Shown here in pieces: positions 45,198 to 53,513 of a stretch of DNA of 64,000 nucleotides (within the stretch, counting starts at the first letter, position 1; each line of letters opens with the position of its first letter). The stretch is from Syntrophobacterales bacterium (GTDB taxonomy: Bacteria > Desulfobacterota > Syntrophobacteria > Syntrophobacterales > Thermodesulforhabdaceae): NCBI GenBank assembly GCA_026417655.1, contig JAOACS010000001.1, positions 1-64,000 of the forward strand, read 5' to 3'. The notes under the pieces were generated by a model. It did not search any database, was not told where the DNA came from, and saw only the letters and a program-made list of their open reading frames with translations. Made by a program: the position numbers and the translations under genes.

Positions 45198-46103
45198 ATG
45201 GAAAATTTTCTACAGCAGCTTCTAAATGGTCTATCGCTTGGTGGTATCTATGCTCTGATAGCTCTTGGTTATACTATGGTCTATGGAGTGTTAAAGCTCA
45301 TAAATTTTGCCCACGGCGACCTTTTTACTATAGGTGCTTACGTGGGCTTTACCCTGCTTGTGTCGGTAGGTATTACGGATTCAGTAGATCCTATGGCGGC
45401 ACTTATTATAATGGGCGCCACAGTTATGCTTTTTGTGGCTACTTTGGGTGTGGGCCTTGAGAGAGCTGCCTATCGACCACTTCGTCATTCCCCTAGGCTC
45501 TCTGCTGTTGTGTCGGCTCTGGGAGCCTCCATATTTTTCCAAAACGCCGTTATGCTCATATACGGGGCTAGATTCCATGTTTATCCTCAGGGGCTTTTTA
45601 CCAAATCAACCCTTTCTCTGTTTGGGCTCTACCTTCCTCTCGTTAAGGTCTTTGTGCTAATGGTTTCTCTTGTTGTTATGACTCTTTTGTACTTTTTCAT
45701 TCAAAAAACCTTGACTGGGGCTGCGATCCGGGCCGTCGCCATTGATCATAATGCAGCACGTCTCGTAGGAATAAACGTAGATAAAGTTGTGACCATAGTT
45801 TTTGTAGTGGGTCCAGCCCTTGGAGGACTTGCTGGGCTTATGGTAGGGCTACTCTACGGGCAGATAACCTTCACCATGGGCTGGTTATATGGATTGAAGG
45901 CCTTCACGGCTGCTATTCTCGGAGGAATTGGAAATATTCCAGGGGCCATGCTTGGAGGGATTATTCTCGGTATAATTGAATCCATGGCCTCAGCCTATCT
46001 TTCTATAGCCTGGAAGGATGCGGTTACATTCGTCGTCTTAATCCTCATCCTTACAATTAGACCCACTGGTATTCTCGGGGAACGGATTGCGGAAAAGGTA
46101 TGA
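45198..46103 (+). CDS. livH: LIV-type ABC permease LivH (operon 1)
   Basis: A 301-residue inner-membrane permease with about eight helices. LLNGLSLGGIYALIALGYTM, INFAHGDLFTIGAYVGF and AFTAAILGGIGNIPGAMLGG (EAA-like loop contacting the ATPase) are LivH signatures. It overlaps livM by four bases. Confidence 0.93.
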   Translation: MENFLQQLLNGLSLGGIYALIALGYTMVYGVLKLINFAHGDLFTIGAYVGFTLLVSVGITDSVDPMAALIIMGATVMLFVATLGVGLERAAYRPLRHSPRLSAVVSALGASIFFQNAVMLIYGARFHVYPQGLFTKSTLSLFGLYLPLVKVFVLMVSLVVMTLLYFFIQKTLTGAAIRAVAIDHNAARLVGINVDKVVTIVFVVGPALGGLAGLMVGLLYGQITFTMGWLYGLKAFTAAILGGIGNIPGAMLGGIILGIIESMASAYLSIAWKDAVTFVVLILILTIRPTGILGERIAEKV

Positions 46104-47062
46104 AAAGGCCAGTGTCTTTTAATCCCCTTTGGGTTTTTTTTATAGTTATTTTTGCCCTTCCTCCTTTGCTTGATCCCTATTGGGTTGACGTTTTAAATAA
46201 TGTAGGGCTTTACGCTATCCTAGGAATTAGCCTAAACCTTATTGTGGGACATACGGGGCTCTTCAATCTGGGACACGCTGCCTTCTATGCTATAGGAGCC
46301 TACACATCGGCTATTCTCAATACTAAATATCACATGCCTATACTCTCCATATTACCTCTTTCGGGGTTTACCGCTGGGCTTTTTGCCTTCATGGTAATGC
46401 GCCCTATTATACACCTTAGAGGAGACTATCTTTGCATAGTTACTATAGGAGTTGGTGAAATAGTAAGAATCGCCCTCGTAAATAATATATTTGGTATCAC
46501 GGGTGGATCTAACGGCATATTTGGTATAGCCAGACCGGAGCTCTTTGGTTACGTTATAAGAAGTCCCCATCAGTTTTTTTATCTAATCTGGATATTTCTT
46601 ATCATCACGGTTGTAGTATTCAAGCGTCTAGAGCATTCAAGGGTTGGTAGAGCCTTTAACTGTATAAGAGATGATGAAATAGCTGCTCAGGGATGTGGTA
46701 TAAACGTTGCCTCCTATAAACTTACAGCTTTCGTTATAGGCGCCACTTGGGCAGGAATGACGGGAAATATTTTTGCAACAAAGATGACAATCATCTCTCC
46801 CGAATCTTTCAGTTTTTGGGAATCGGTCATTATGTTTACTATTGTTATCTTGGGAGGTGCAGGGAGCATTGAAGGAACTATAATTGGAGCGTTTTTAATT
46901 ATTGGATTACCAGAAATTTTTAGAGATCTTTCGAGTGCTCGAATGTTGGTTTTTGGACTTGCCATGGTGATAATGATGATACTTAGACCTCGGGGTCTCA
47001 TACCACCTAAGTTAAGATCCTACAATGTAAGGAGCATTCTCGAAAGGGATTATTCAGTATGA
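46100..47062 (+). CDS. livM: LIV-type ABC permease LivM (operon 1)
   Basis: A 320-residue permease pairing with LivH. Signatures are NLIVGHTGLFNLGHAAFYAI, LRGDYLCIVTIGVGEIVRI, GGSNGIFGI and the coupling-loop region MFTIVILGGAGSIEGTIIGA. The segment FNCIRDDEIAAQGCGIN is characteristic of LivM. It overlaps both livH and livG by four bases. Confidence 0.93.
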   Translation: MKRPVSFNPLWVFFIVIFALPPLLDPYWVDVLNNVGLYAILGISLNLIVGHTGLFNLGHAAFYAIGAYTSAILNTKYHMPILSILPLSGFTAGLFAFMVMRPIIHLRGDYLCIVTIGVGEIVRIALVNNIFGITGGSNGIFGIARPELFGYVIRSPHQFFYLIWIFLIITVVVFKRLEHSRVGRAFNCIRDDEIAAQGCGINVASYKLTAFVIGATWAGMTGNIFATKMTIISPESFSFWESVIMFTIVILGGAGSIEGTIIGAFLIIGLPEIFRDLSSARMLVFGLAMVIMMILRPRGLIPPKLRSYNVRSILERDYSV

Positions 47063-47829
47063 TACTTCTTGCTGTTCAGCGTATTACCAAGACCTTTGGT
47101 GGGCTAGTTGCGGTAAATAATGTTTCCTTCGAAGTAGAGTCAGGCTCCATAGTTGGTCTCATAGGGCCCAATGGGGCTGGGAAAACTACGGTTTTCAACA
47201 TTATAACTGGCATATATCGTCCCGATAAGGGTGAAATTGTATTTAATGGTCAATCTATCACCTTGAAAAAATCTCACGAAATAGTCAAACAGGGTATCGC
47301 CAGAACTTTCCAAACCATTCGTCTCTTTTCTCAATTGAGTGTTCTTGAAAATGTACTTTCAGGTTTTCATTGTCGCACAAAATCATGGGTCTTTGGGGCT
47401 ATTTTTAGGTTTCCCTGGGAGCGGCGTGAGGAAAGGCAAAAGGTGGAAGAGGCTATGAAGCTTCTTCATTTTGTAGGAATTGAGAGATACTATAATCTTC
47501 CCGCCTCAAGTCTTTCCTATGGTAATCAAAGACTTTTAGAAATTGCCCGAGCTCTTGCCACCTCGCCTCAGCTTCTAATTCTTGATGAGCCTGCTGGGGG
47601 TATGAACGAAAAGGAGAGCGCTGAGTTAATTGAACTTATTAGAAGGATTCGGGACAGAGGCATTACAGTACTTCTTATTGAGCATGATATGAATGTAGTT
47701 ATGGATATTTGTGAGAAGGTGGTGGTTCTTGAATATGGTTCCAAGATTGCCGAAGGAACGCCAGAGGAAATAAAACGTAATCCCAGAGTCATTGAAGCAT
47801 ATCTTGGAACGGATGGTGAAGAGAGGTAG
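47059..47829 (+). CDS. livG: LIV-type ABC ATPase LivG (operon 1)
   Basis: A 256-residue ATPase. Walker A is GPNGAGKTT (about 35-43), the signature is LSYGNQRLLEIARAL, Walker B is LLILDEPAGGMN, and HDMNVVMDICEKVVVLEYG follows. It energises transport with LivF. Confidence 0.95.
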   Translation: MILLAVQRITKTFGGLVAVNNVSFEVESGSIVGLIGPNGAGKTTVFNIITGIYRPDKGEIVFNGQSITLKKSHEIVKQGIARTFQTIRLFSQLSVLENVLSGFHCRTKSWVFGAIFRFPWERREERQKVEEAMKLLHFVGIERYYNLPASSLSYGNQRLLEIARALATSPQLLILDEPAGGMNEKESAELIELIRRIRDRGITVLLIEHDMNVVMDICEKVVVLEYGSKIAEGTPEEIKRNPRVIEAYLGTDGEER

Positions 47830-47832
47830 AGG

Positions 47833-48546
47833 ATGCTCCTTAAGGTAGAAGGGCTCGTTGTCAAATATGGCCATATCGAAGCGCTTCACGGTATAGACCT
47901 TCACGTTGAAGAGGGCGAAGTGGTAACGATACTTGGAGCCAACGGAGCCGGTAAGTCTACAACTCTTCTTACTATAAGTGGCCTCATTAGGCCAGAGAAG
48001 GGTAGCATCTCCTTTAACCACAAACCCATCCATAAACTTCAACCCCATGAGATTGTAAGGCTTGGAATCGCTCAGGTTCCTGAAGGAAGAAGGCTTTTTG
48101 GAACTCTCACTGTGAGAGAGAATCTTCTCCTTGGAGCCATTACTCAAAAGGATAAACAAGGGGTCGCCAGAATGGAGGACCGCATCTACAATCTTTTTCC
48201 TATTCTTAAGGAGCGAAGTTCTCAGCTTGCAGGAACTCTCAGTGGAGGAGAGCAACAGATGCTTGCTATTGGACGGGCTCTTATGAGCCGTCCTAAGCTA
48301 CTGCTTCTTGATGAGCCAAGCCTTGGGCTTGCACCGCTTCTTGTAAAAAGCATCTTTGAAACCCTAGAGGAGATAAATCGGAACGAGGGCGTTACTGTTC
48401 TGCTTGTTGAACAAAATGCCCGTGCAGCTCTTTCCATAGCCCACCGTGGCTACGTTATGGAGACGGGGCGTATAGTTCTTTCGGAGGAAGCCAAATCCCT
48501 TCTTGTTAATCCTGATGTAAAGAAAGCATACCTTGGTGGCCATTGA
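47833..48546 (+). CDS. livF: LIV-type ABC ATPase LivF (operon 1)
   Basis: A 237-residue ATPase. Walker A is GANGAGKST, the signature LSGGEQQMLAIGRAL, Walker B LLLLDEPSLGLAP; the ending VKKAYLGGH is typical. It completes the ABC complex of operon 1. Confidence 0.95.
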   Translation: MLLKVEGLVVKYGHIEALHGIDLHVEEGEVVTILGANGAGKSTTLLTISGLIRPEKGSISFNHKPIHKLQPHEIVRLGIAQVPEGRRLFGTLTVRENLLLGAITQKDKQGVARMEDRIYNLFPILKERSSQLAGTLSGGEQQMLAIGRALMSRPKLLLLDEPSLGLAPLLVKSIFETLEEINRNEGVTVLLVEQNARAALSIAHRGYVMETGRIVLSEEAKSLLVNPDVKKAYLGGH

Positions 48547-48579
48547 AGACCGTTGTCCTTTGCGGGACGAGGTTTTACC

Positions 48580-50544
48580 ATGAAAGAAGATCGGGAACTT
48601 CAGGAATATCGAGATATTTTACCTACCCCCCATCGCTTTGAGGACGGCTTTGGTTGGAAATCGATTGTAGGGTCGATTTTCATTGGTTTTATTATGATGC
48701 CTGCTTCTATGTATCTCAATCTTGTAATTGGAACCGGTGTTGGTCCTGCAGCTCGATGGGTTACGGTAATCCTCTTTGCCGAGGTAGCAAAGAGAGCCTA
48801 TACCAGGTTACGCCAACAAGAAATCTTTGTGCTTTACTATATGGCTGGGGCAGCCCTCTCTTCACCCTTTTCGGGACTCTTGTGGAATCAATATCTAGTG
48901 CAATCGGAGGCCGCAAGAATTTTGGGACTAAGCCACCTCATCCCTTCGTGGGTTGCTCCATCTATTGATTCCTCTTCATATATTGAAAGAAGCTTTTTGC
49001 ATCGAGATTGGCTCGTTCCTATCCTGCTTCTAATTGGGTTTGAGCTTATTCAGGCTGTGGATCACTTTGGTCTGGGTTATGCTCTGTATCGGCTCACATC
49101 CGATGTGGAGAAGCTACCTTTTCCCCTTGCTCCTGTTGGCGCCTTGGGGACAATGGCCTTGACGGAGTCGGCAAATAGAGAGGAGACCGGTTGGCGGTGG
49201 AGGGTGTTCTCTATTGGAGGTATGATAGGCCTTATCTTTGGAATGATTTATCTTCTTGTACCGGCTATAACGGGTGTGATCTTCTCCGAACCTGTCCGTA
49301 TTATTCCAATTCCGTGGATTGAGTTGACCCATGTGACAGAAGATATCCTTCCTGCAGTGGCTGTGGGGCTTCAACTCGATGTGGGTCTTATCTTCATCGG
49401 TATGGTGTTACCCTTTTGGGCGGTTATGGGAGGACTTATAGGTTTTATCATAACGGTTGCTGTTAATCCGATCCTCTACCACTACGGTATTCTTCATCAT
49501 TGGAACAAGGGTATGAAAACTGTAGAAACGGTCTTTTCCAATAACTTCGACTTTTACATGAGCTTCGGTATAGGACTTGGACTTGCCATAGCCGTCGCTG
49601 GTATGGCCCATGTGATTTTAATACTTAGAAAGGGAGAGCGTATTCCCTGGCGTGATAAATTTAAAAAACTCTTTCATCCACCACCGGGGAGAGGAGATTT
49701 CTCTATAGGTATAGCTCTCTTTATCTACCTAGGTTCTACCCTGGCTTACATCTTCCTCTGTAGCTATCTTGTGCCTGGATTCCCCCTTATCTTCCTCGTG
49801 GCTTACGGTTTTATATATACTCCAATTATTTCCTATATTTCAGCAAGGATGGAGGGTGTAGCTGGTCAATTCGTGAGTCTCCCAATGGTAAGGGAGGCGA
49901 GTTTTATAATGGCCTCAAGATTCTTTGGCTACCATGGGCTTGAGATCTGGTATGCTCCTATTCCGATCCATAACTATGGCAAGGCAACAGTAAAATTTAG
50001 GGAGATCGAACTTACTGGAACTAGTTTCAGAAGTATCATAAAGGCGGAGATTTTTGTATTTCCAGTGGTTATGATTGCAAGCCTTCTTTTTTCTCAATAT
50101 CTATGGCGTCTTGCCCCTGTTCCATCAGTTCATTATCCCTACGCTCAAGAACTTTGGCATCTTCAGGCTCTAAACTCGCTTCTTATGCAGAGCTCAACGC
50201 TCGAAGAAGGTTCCCCTTTTGCTCAAGCCTTCAATCTTTCCTACGTTTTGGTTGGATTTGGTCTTGGCGTTGTTACCTATGGAACTCTCGCTGCTCTGAA
50301 TCTTCCAATAATGCTAGTTTATGGGATAACAAGAGGGTTGGGACAAACGACCCCTCATGGCATCTTGTTAGAAGTGGTAGGAGCTATTTTAGGACGTTAC
50401 TATTTCGTCAAACGCTATGGACTGAAGTGGAGACAGTATGCCCCCGTCCTTTTTGCAGGTTTTTCCTGCGGTGTTGGTCTTATGGGCATGCTGGGAATGG
50501 GCTTTACATTGATAATGAAGTCTCTTGGAAGACTTGCCTATTGA
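48580..50544 (+). CDS. Large polytopic membrane protein, OPT-like transporter
   Basis: The start is taken as the ATG at 48580 (MKEDRELQEYRDILPTP), with GACGAGG upstream; a TTG nine codons earlier is possible. The 654-residue protein has at least 12 hydrophobic helices (for example SIVGSIFIGFIMMPASMYLN and VALGLQ-type stretches). It resembles large proteins annotated as OPT or peptide transporter-like in anaerobes, but family placement is by general pattern only. It follows livF within about 30 bases and is followed by an HdrD-like gene 10 bases on, so it belongs to the same operon. Its cargo is unknown. Confidence 0.6.
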   Translation: MKEDRELQEYRDILPTPHRFEDGFGWKSIVGSIFIGFIMMPASMYLNLVIGTGVGPAARWVTVILFAEVAKRAYTRLRQQEIFVLYYMAGAALSSPFSGLLWNQYLVQSEAARILGLSHLIPSWVAPSIDSSSYIERSFLHRDWLVPILLLIGFELIQAVDHFGLGYALYRLTSDVEKLPFPLAPVGALGTMALTESANREETGWRWRVFSIGGMIGLIFGMIYLLVPAITGVIFSEPVRIIPIPWIELTHVTEDILPAVAVGLQLDVGLIFIGMVLPFWAVMGGLIGFIITVAVNPILYHYGILHHWNKGMKTVETVFSNNFDFYMSFGIGLGLAIAVAGMAHVILILRKGERIPWRDKFKKLFHPPPGRGDFSIGIALFIYLGSTLAYIFLCSYLVPGFPLIFLVAYGFIYTPIISYISARMEGVAGQFVSLPMVREASFIMASRFFGYHGLEIWYAPIPIHNYGKATVKFREIELTGTSFRSIIKAEIFVFPVVMIASLLFSQYLWRLAPVPSVHYPYAQELWHLQALNSLLMQSSTLEEGSPFAQAFNLSYVLVGFGLGVVTYGTLAALNLPIMLVYGITRGLGQTTPHGILLEVVGAILGRYYFVKRYGLKWRQYAPVLFAGFSCGVGLMGMLGMGFTLIMKSLGRLAY

Positions 50545-50554
50545 AGGTGGTTTT

Positions 50555-51910
50555 ATGAAAGATCCTGAGACTATTGTTAGAGAGCTCATTGAGGAATGCG
50601 GGGACTGTGATGTTTGCAGGAATTTGATGGAAGGGGTCTGCTTTTTCTTTCCTGAACTTTACAGACTGTGGGATGAGAAGAGAGAAAGGGGAGTTGAGAC
50701 TAAGCCCTCGGAACTTAGAAATCTTATTGAAAATTGCCATTTCTGTGCCCTGTGTCCCTGTGAGCCGATAAGGATGAAGATTATAGAAGCAAAAACCGCT
50801 TACGCAGAAAGGGATGGGCTTTCGTGGGCAGTGAAACTAGTGGAAAATGTGGAGCTTCTTTGGGGAATCTTTGGAAGGTTTCTGAAGCCCCCCTTTACTA
50901 CAGCACCATGGCTTAAGAATGTTTTGAGGATACATAAGGCAAGAAAGATCCCTTCATTTAAAAGGGAGTCTTTCGATATTTGGGCAGAAAAACGGGGACT
51001 TAGGGAACCACCAAAGGGAGGAAAGGACCTTAAAGTAGCCTATTTCGTTGGATGCACGGGAAGGTTTATATTCCCTGAGGTTCCAAAGTCTTTTGCTGAA
51101 CTTATGAAGAAGCTAGGTGTCTGGGTCTATGTTTTTGAACAGAAATGTTGTGGCATGCCAGCCTTTTTAGAAGGTGATAGAAGGCTTACGACTTCGTTAC
51201 TCAGTTATCAAGTGAATCGCTGGTTTAATCTAGTAAATGAAGGGTATGAGATTGTCTGCTCCTGTCCAACCTGCAGTTTTATGATGCGTAAGGTTATAAC
51301 GGTAGGAGGTATTTACGATGAAAAAAGCCGAAAAAACTTTGGAACTGAAGAGGTTGTAAATTCTTTGAAAAGCAAAACTCCAGCTTCTTATGATAAGTGG
51401 TCTATTTTGAATGAAAAACTATATGGACCTTCGGTTTCTGATAAAGAGTACTTTTCCTTCCTAGACCCCATAACTTGCACTATCCTTGCGTCTCACACCT
51501 TTGATGCAGGCGAGTACATACTGAGGATTTTTGAAAGTGGACATGGTGATTTTCGCAAAAGGGGTGAGGGTAATGAATATGAGGGATATGTTTATTTTCC
51601 TTCCTGTCATCAGAGGGAACAAAAAGGTGAGTTAAGTTATCTGAGACTTTTTGAAATACTTGACCTAAGAGATATCGCTGTTTTTCGAAATAATTTTTCC
51701 TGTTGCGGGTTGGGAGGCATAAGGGGCTTTTTCTCAACTTATCATGATAAGTCAATGCAACTTGGGAGGAAACTTATTGATCTTATAGGGAAGCTTAAAC
51801 CGAGGGGTATTATTACCGAATGTTTAAGTTGTAGGATCCAGTTTGAACAGATATCCTCTTATCCCGTAGTTCATCCTTTAGAGGTTTTAAACCGTCTGAT
51901 ATTAGGATAA
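50555..51910 (+). CDS. HdrD-like iron-sulfur protein with CCG domains
   Basis: The start is taken at ATG 50555 (MKDPETIVRELIEECGDCDV), with GAAGGTGG upstream. Two N-terminal 4Fe-4S clusters use ECGDCDVCRNLMEGVC and NCHFCALCPCEP. Two CCG domains follow: YFVGCTGRF with QKCCGMPAF and CSCPTCSF, then YFPSCHQ with FSCCGLGGI and ECLSCRIQF. This is the pattern of heterodisulfide reductase subunit D and GlpC/GlcF-type electron-transfer proteins. It is probably cytoplasmic or membrane-associated and passes electrons to or from quinone or a disulfide. It closes LIV operon 1. Confidence 0.85.
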   Translation: MKDPETIVRELIEECGDCDVCRNLMEGVCFFFPELYRLWDEKRERGVETKPSELRNLIENCHFCALCPCEPIRMKIIEAKTAYAERDGLSWAVKLVENVELLWGIFGRFLKPPFTTAPWLKNVLRIHKARKIPSFKRESFDIWAEKRGLREPPKGGKDLKVAYFVGCTGRFIFPEVPKSFAELMKKLGVWVYVFEQKCCGMPAFLEGDRRLTTSLLSYQVNRWFNLVNEGYEIVCSCPTCSFMMRKVITVGGIYDEKSRKNFGTEEVVNSLKSKTPASYDKWSILNEKLYGPSVSDKEYFSFLDPITCTILASHTFDAGEYILRIFESGHGDFRKRGEGNEYEGYVYFPSCHQREQKGELSYLRLFEILDLRDIAVFRNNFSCCGLGGIRGFFSTYHDKSMQLGRKLIDLIGKLKPRGIITECLSCRIQFEQISSYPVVHPLEVLNRLILG

Positions 51911-51969
51911 GTGATTTCTATGTTGCATCAAAAAAGATATTAAGGTATAAAAAAGAGGATTTTTAATGT

Positions 51970-52045
51970 GGGCGGGTAACTCAGCGGTGAGAGTGCCATC
52001 CTCACACGGTGGAAGTCGCGAGTTCGAATCTCGCCTCGCCCACCA
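51970..52045 (+). tRNA. tRNA-Val(CAC)
   Basis: Acceptor GGGCGGG pairs with CTCGCCC (one G-U), D arm ACTC/GAGT, anticodon stem CCATC/GGTGG with loop CTCACAC (anticodon CAC), T arm GCGAGTTCGAATCTCGC. CCA is encoded at the 3' end. Confidence 0.94.
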
Positions 52046-52456
52046 TTAGGGTTTTTTCTCAGCGATTTTATTTTGTAAATACCGAATAATCTCTTCTCTT
52101 GCCTTCTCTTCACTTCCAAGGTTATGGGCTACTATCTCTTTCAAAACATAAAACGTATCTATATCCATACTTTCAAAATCGATCCCCATTCCTTCTGGCG
52201 TAGTTCTTACTACTTTGCCTTTTACTGAAATAGAAATGGATGGCTCAGAGCCAGGCAGTTGAAGGGAGATTTCTACCTTTTGTCCGACCGGAAGTTTCTC
52301 GTTAGATACGATGAAAGCACCCTTCAGGCTAAGATCCTTAACCTCACCGGAGATTGATATAGAGACCTTCGTGCTTATCTCGGCTTTCGCGTGAAAAATA
52401 ACCCTCGTAAACCTTCGCTGCTCTCTTTCCACCATTGAAAATCTCCTATTTACCAA
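52046..52456 (-). CDS. PilZ domain protein (c-di-GMP receptor candidate)
   Basis: A 136-residue protein. The N-terminal EREQRRFTRVIFHAKAEI has the RxxxR motif and VKDLSLKGAFIVS has DxSxxG; both are needed for c-di-GMP binding in PilZ proteins. It likely responds to cyclic di-GMP and controls an unknown output. The stop is directly beside the tRNA-Val 3' end. Confidence 0.88.
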   Translation of the reverse strand: MVNRRFSMVEREQRRFTRVIFHAKAEISTKVSISISGEVKDLSLKGAFIVSNEKLPVGQKVEISLQLPGSEPSISISVKGKVVRTTPEGMGIDFESMDIDTFYVLKEIVAHNLGSEEKAREEIIRYLQNKIAEKKP

Positions 52457-52510
52457 CTACAATACTAACTTAAGCTTAAGTCCTAATACCAGATAGAGAG
52501 GTTAATATCA

Positions 52511-52930
52511 ATGGAAAAGGTAAAGATTTCTTGGAACGTAGAGATAAAGGGAGGGGTTAGTTTAAGGCTAACTACCCATGACAGCAAAGAGTTCATTATT
52601 GGTCCCTTTGAGAAAATAGAGGATCTTGAAGGGGAAATTGATGAACTTTGCAAGGGACTTCGTGGGGCCCTTGAAAGGGTCCGGGATGAATGGTTTTTGC
52701 TTACCCATAGAGAACAACTGGACGAAGATAATATCAGTGATCCCCAGCTTTTTTGGGATATGTTGAAAGAGAAGTCCCGAGAAGAGATGGTAAGGTTATT
52801 CAATGCTCAAGGTGTAACTCTAAGGAAATTAGTTGCCCAGTATGTTTTCGAAAATGTAAGCATTTTTACAGGCCCTGGAGCGACCTTTGCTGAACTCTAC
52901 AATCAGGAAACCTCTCTTCTCGAACCCTAA
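52511..52930 (+). CDS. Hypothetical protein
   Basis: A 139-residue soluble protein starting MEKVKISWNVEIKGGVSLRL. Two parts can be seen: a beta-rich N terminus (about 1-35) and helices rich in charged residues (IEDLEGEIDELCKGLRGALE, EEMVRLFNAQGVTLRKLVAQ). There is no recognisable domain. It lies 25 bases upstream of the gene at 52956 and is divergent from the PilZ gene. Confidence 0.6.
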   Translation: MEKVKISWNVEIKGGVSLRLTTHDSKEFIIGPFEKIEDLEGEIDELCKGLRGALERVRDEWFLLTHREQLDEDNISDPQLFWDMLKEKSREEMVRLFNAQGVTLRKLVAQYVFENVSIFTGPGATFAELYNQETSLLEP

Positions 52931-52955
52931 TTTTTCTAACCGGAGGGCTTTTTTT

Positions 52956-53306
52956 ATGGCTAAAGTAGGAGATGTGGTTCTTATTTACGTAGAAAACCAA
53001 CCAGCCTTTTTCGCAAGAATTGAGTCCATTAAACCAGATGTTAAACCTGAGTGGTTCCAGGTTAAAATGATCGTCCTTCAGATCCCCATGATGGTTGTAA
53101 CCTGGATACTCCGGGAGGCTTACATAAACGGGACAGAGTTTACTATGGGAGGCCGTCCTATGAGAATTACGCCTGTTGTAGCTCCTGTTGAGTTTGAAGA
53201 TGAATTGGAACCTGGCGAATCAGAGAAGGAGGATCTAAAAAAGGGAAGTGATAAGGTTTTTTCGGAAAAGGTTATTTCTCTTTCTGATAAAAAAAGGAAG
53301 AAATAG
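52956..53306 (+). CDS. Conserved hypothetical protein, 116 residues
   Basis: The start is taken at ATG 52956 with CGGAGGG upstream; a longer in-frame version overlaps the previous gene and is unlikely. MAKVGDVVLIYVENQPAFFA, RIESIKPDVKPEWFQVKMIV and TWILREAYINGTEFTMGG are beta-rich and conserved-looking; a Lys/Glu-rich tail follows. I recognise no function. Confidence 0.65.
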   Translation: MAKVGDVVLIYVENQPAFFARIESIKPDVKPEWFQVKMIVLQIPMMVVTWILREAYINGTEFTMGGRPMRITPVVAPVEFEDELEPGESEKEDLKKGSDKVFSEKVISLSDKKRKK

Positions 53307-53356
53307 TTTCCTAGTTAGATTTTTTGGAGAAGACATTCTTCTTTTTTCTCAAGATT

Positions 53357-53433
<77 letters not shown>

Positions 53434-53513
53434 ACAGGGCACTTGCTTTTTACATGAATATAGCCTAAGAATCAAGCCAAAAGACGACTTGAAATGGAAA
53501 GGAGATAGGTTTT

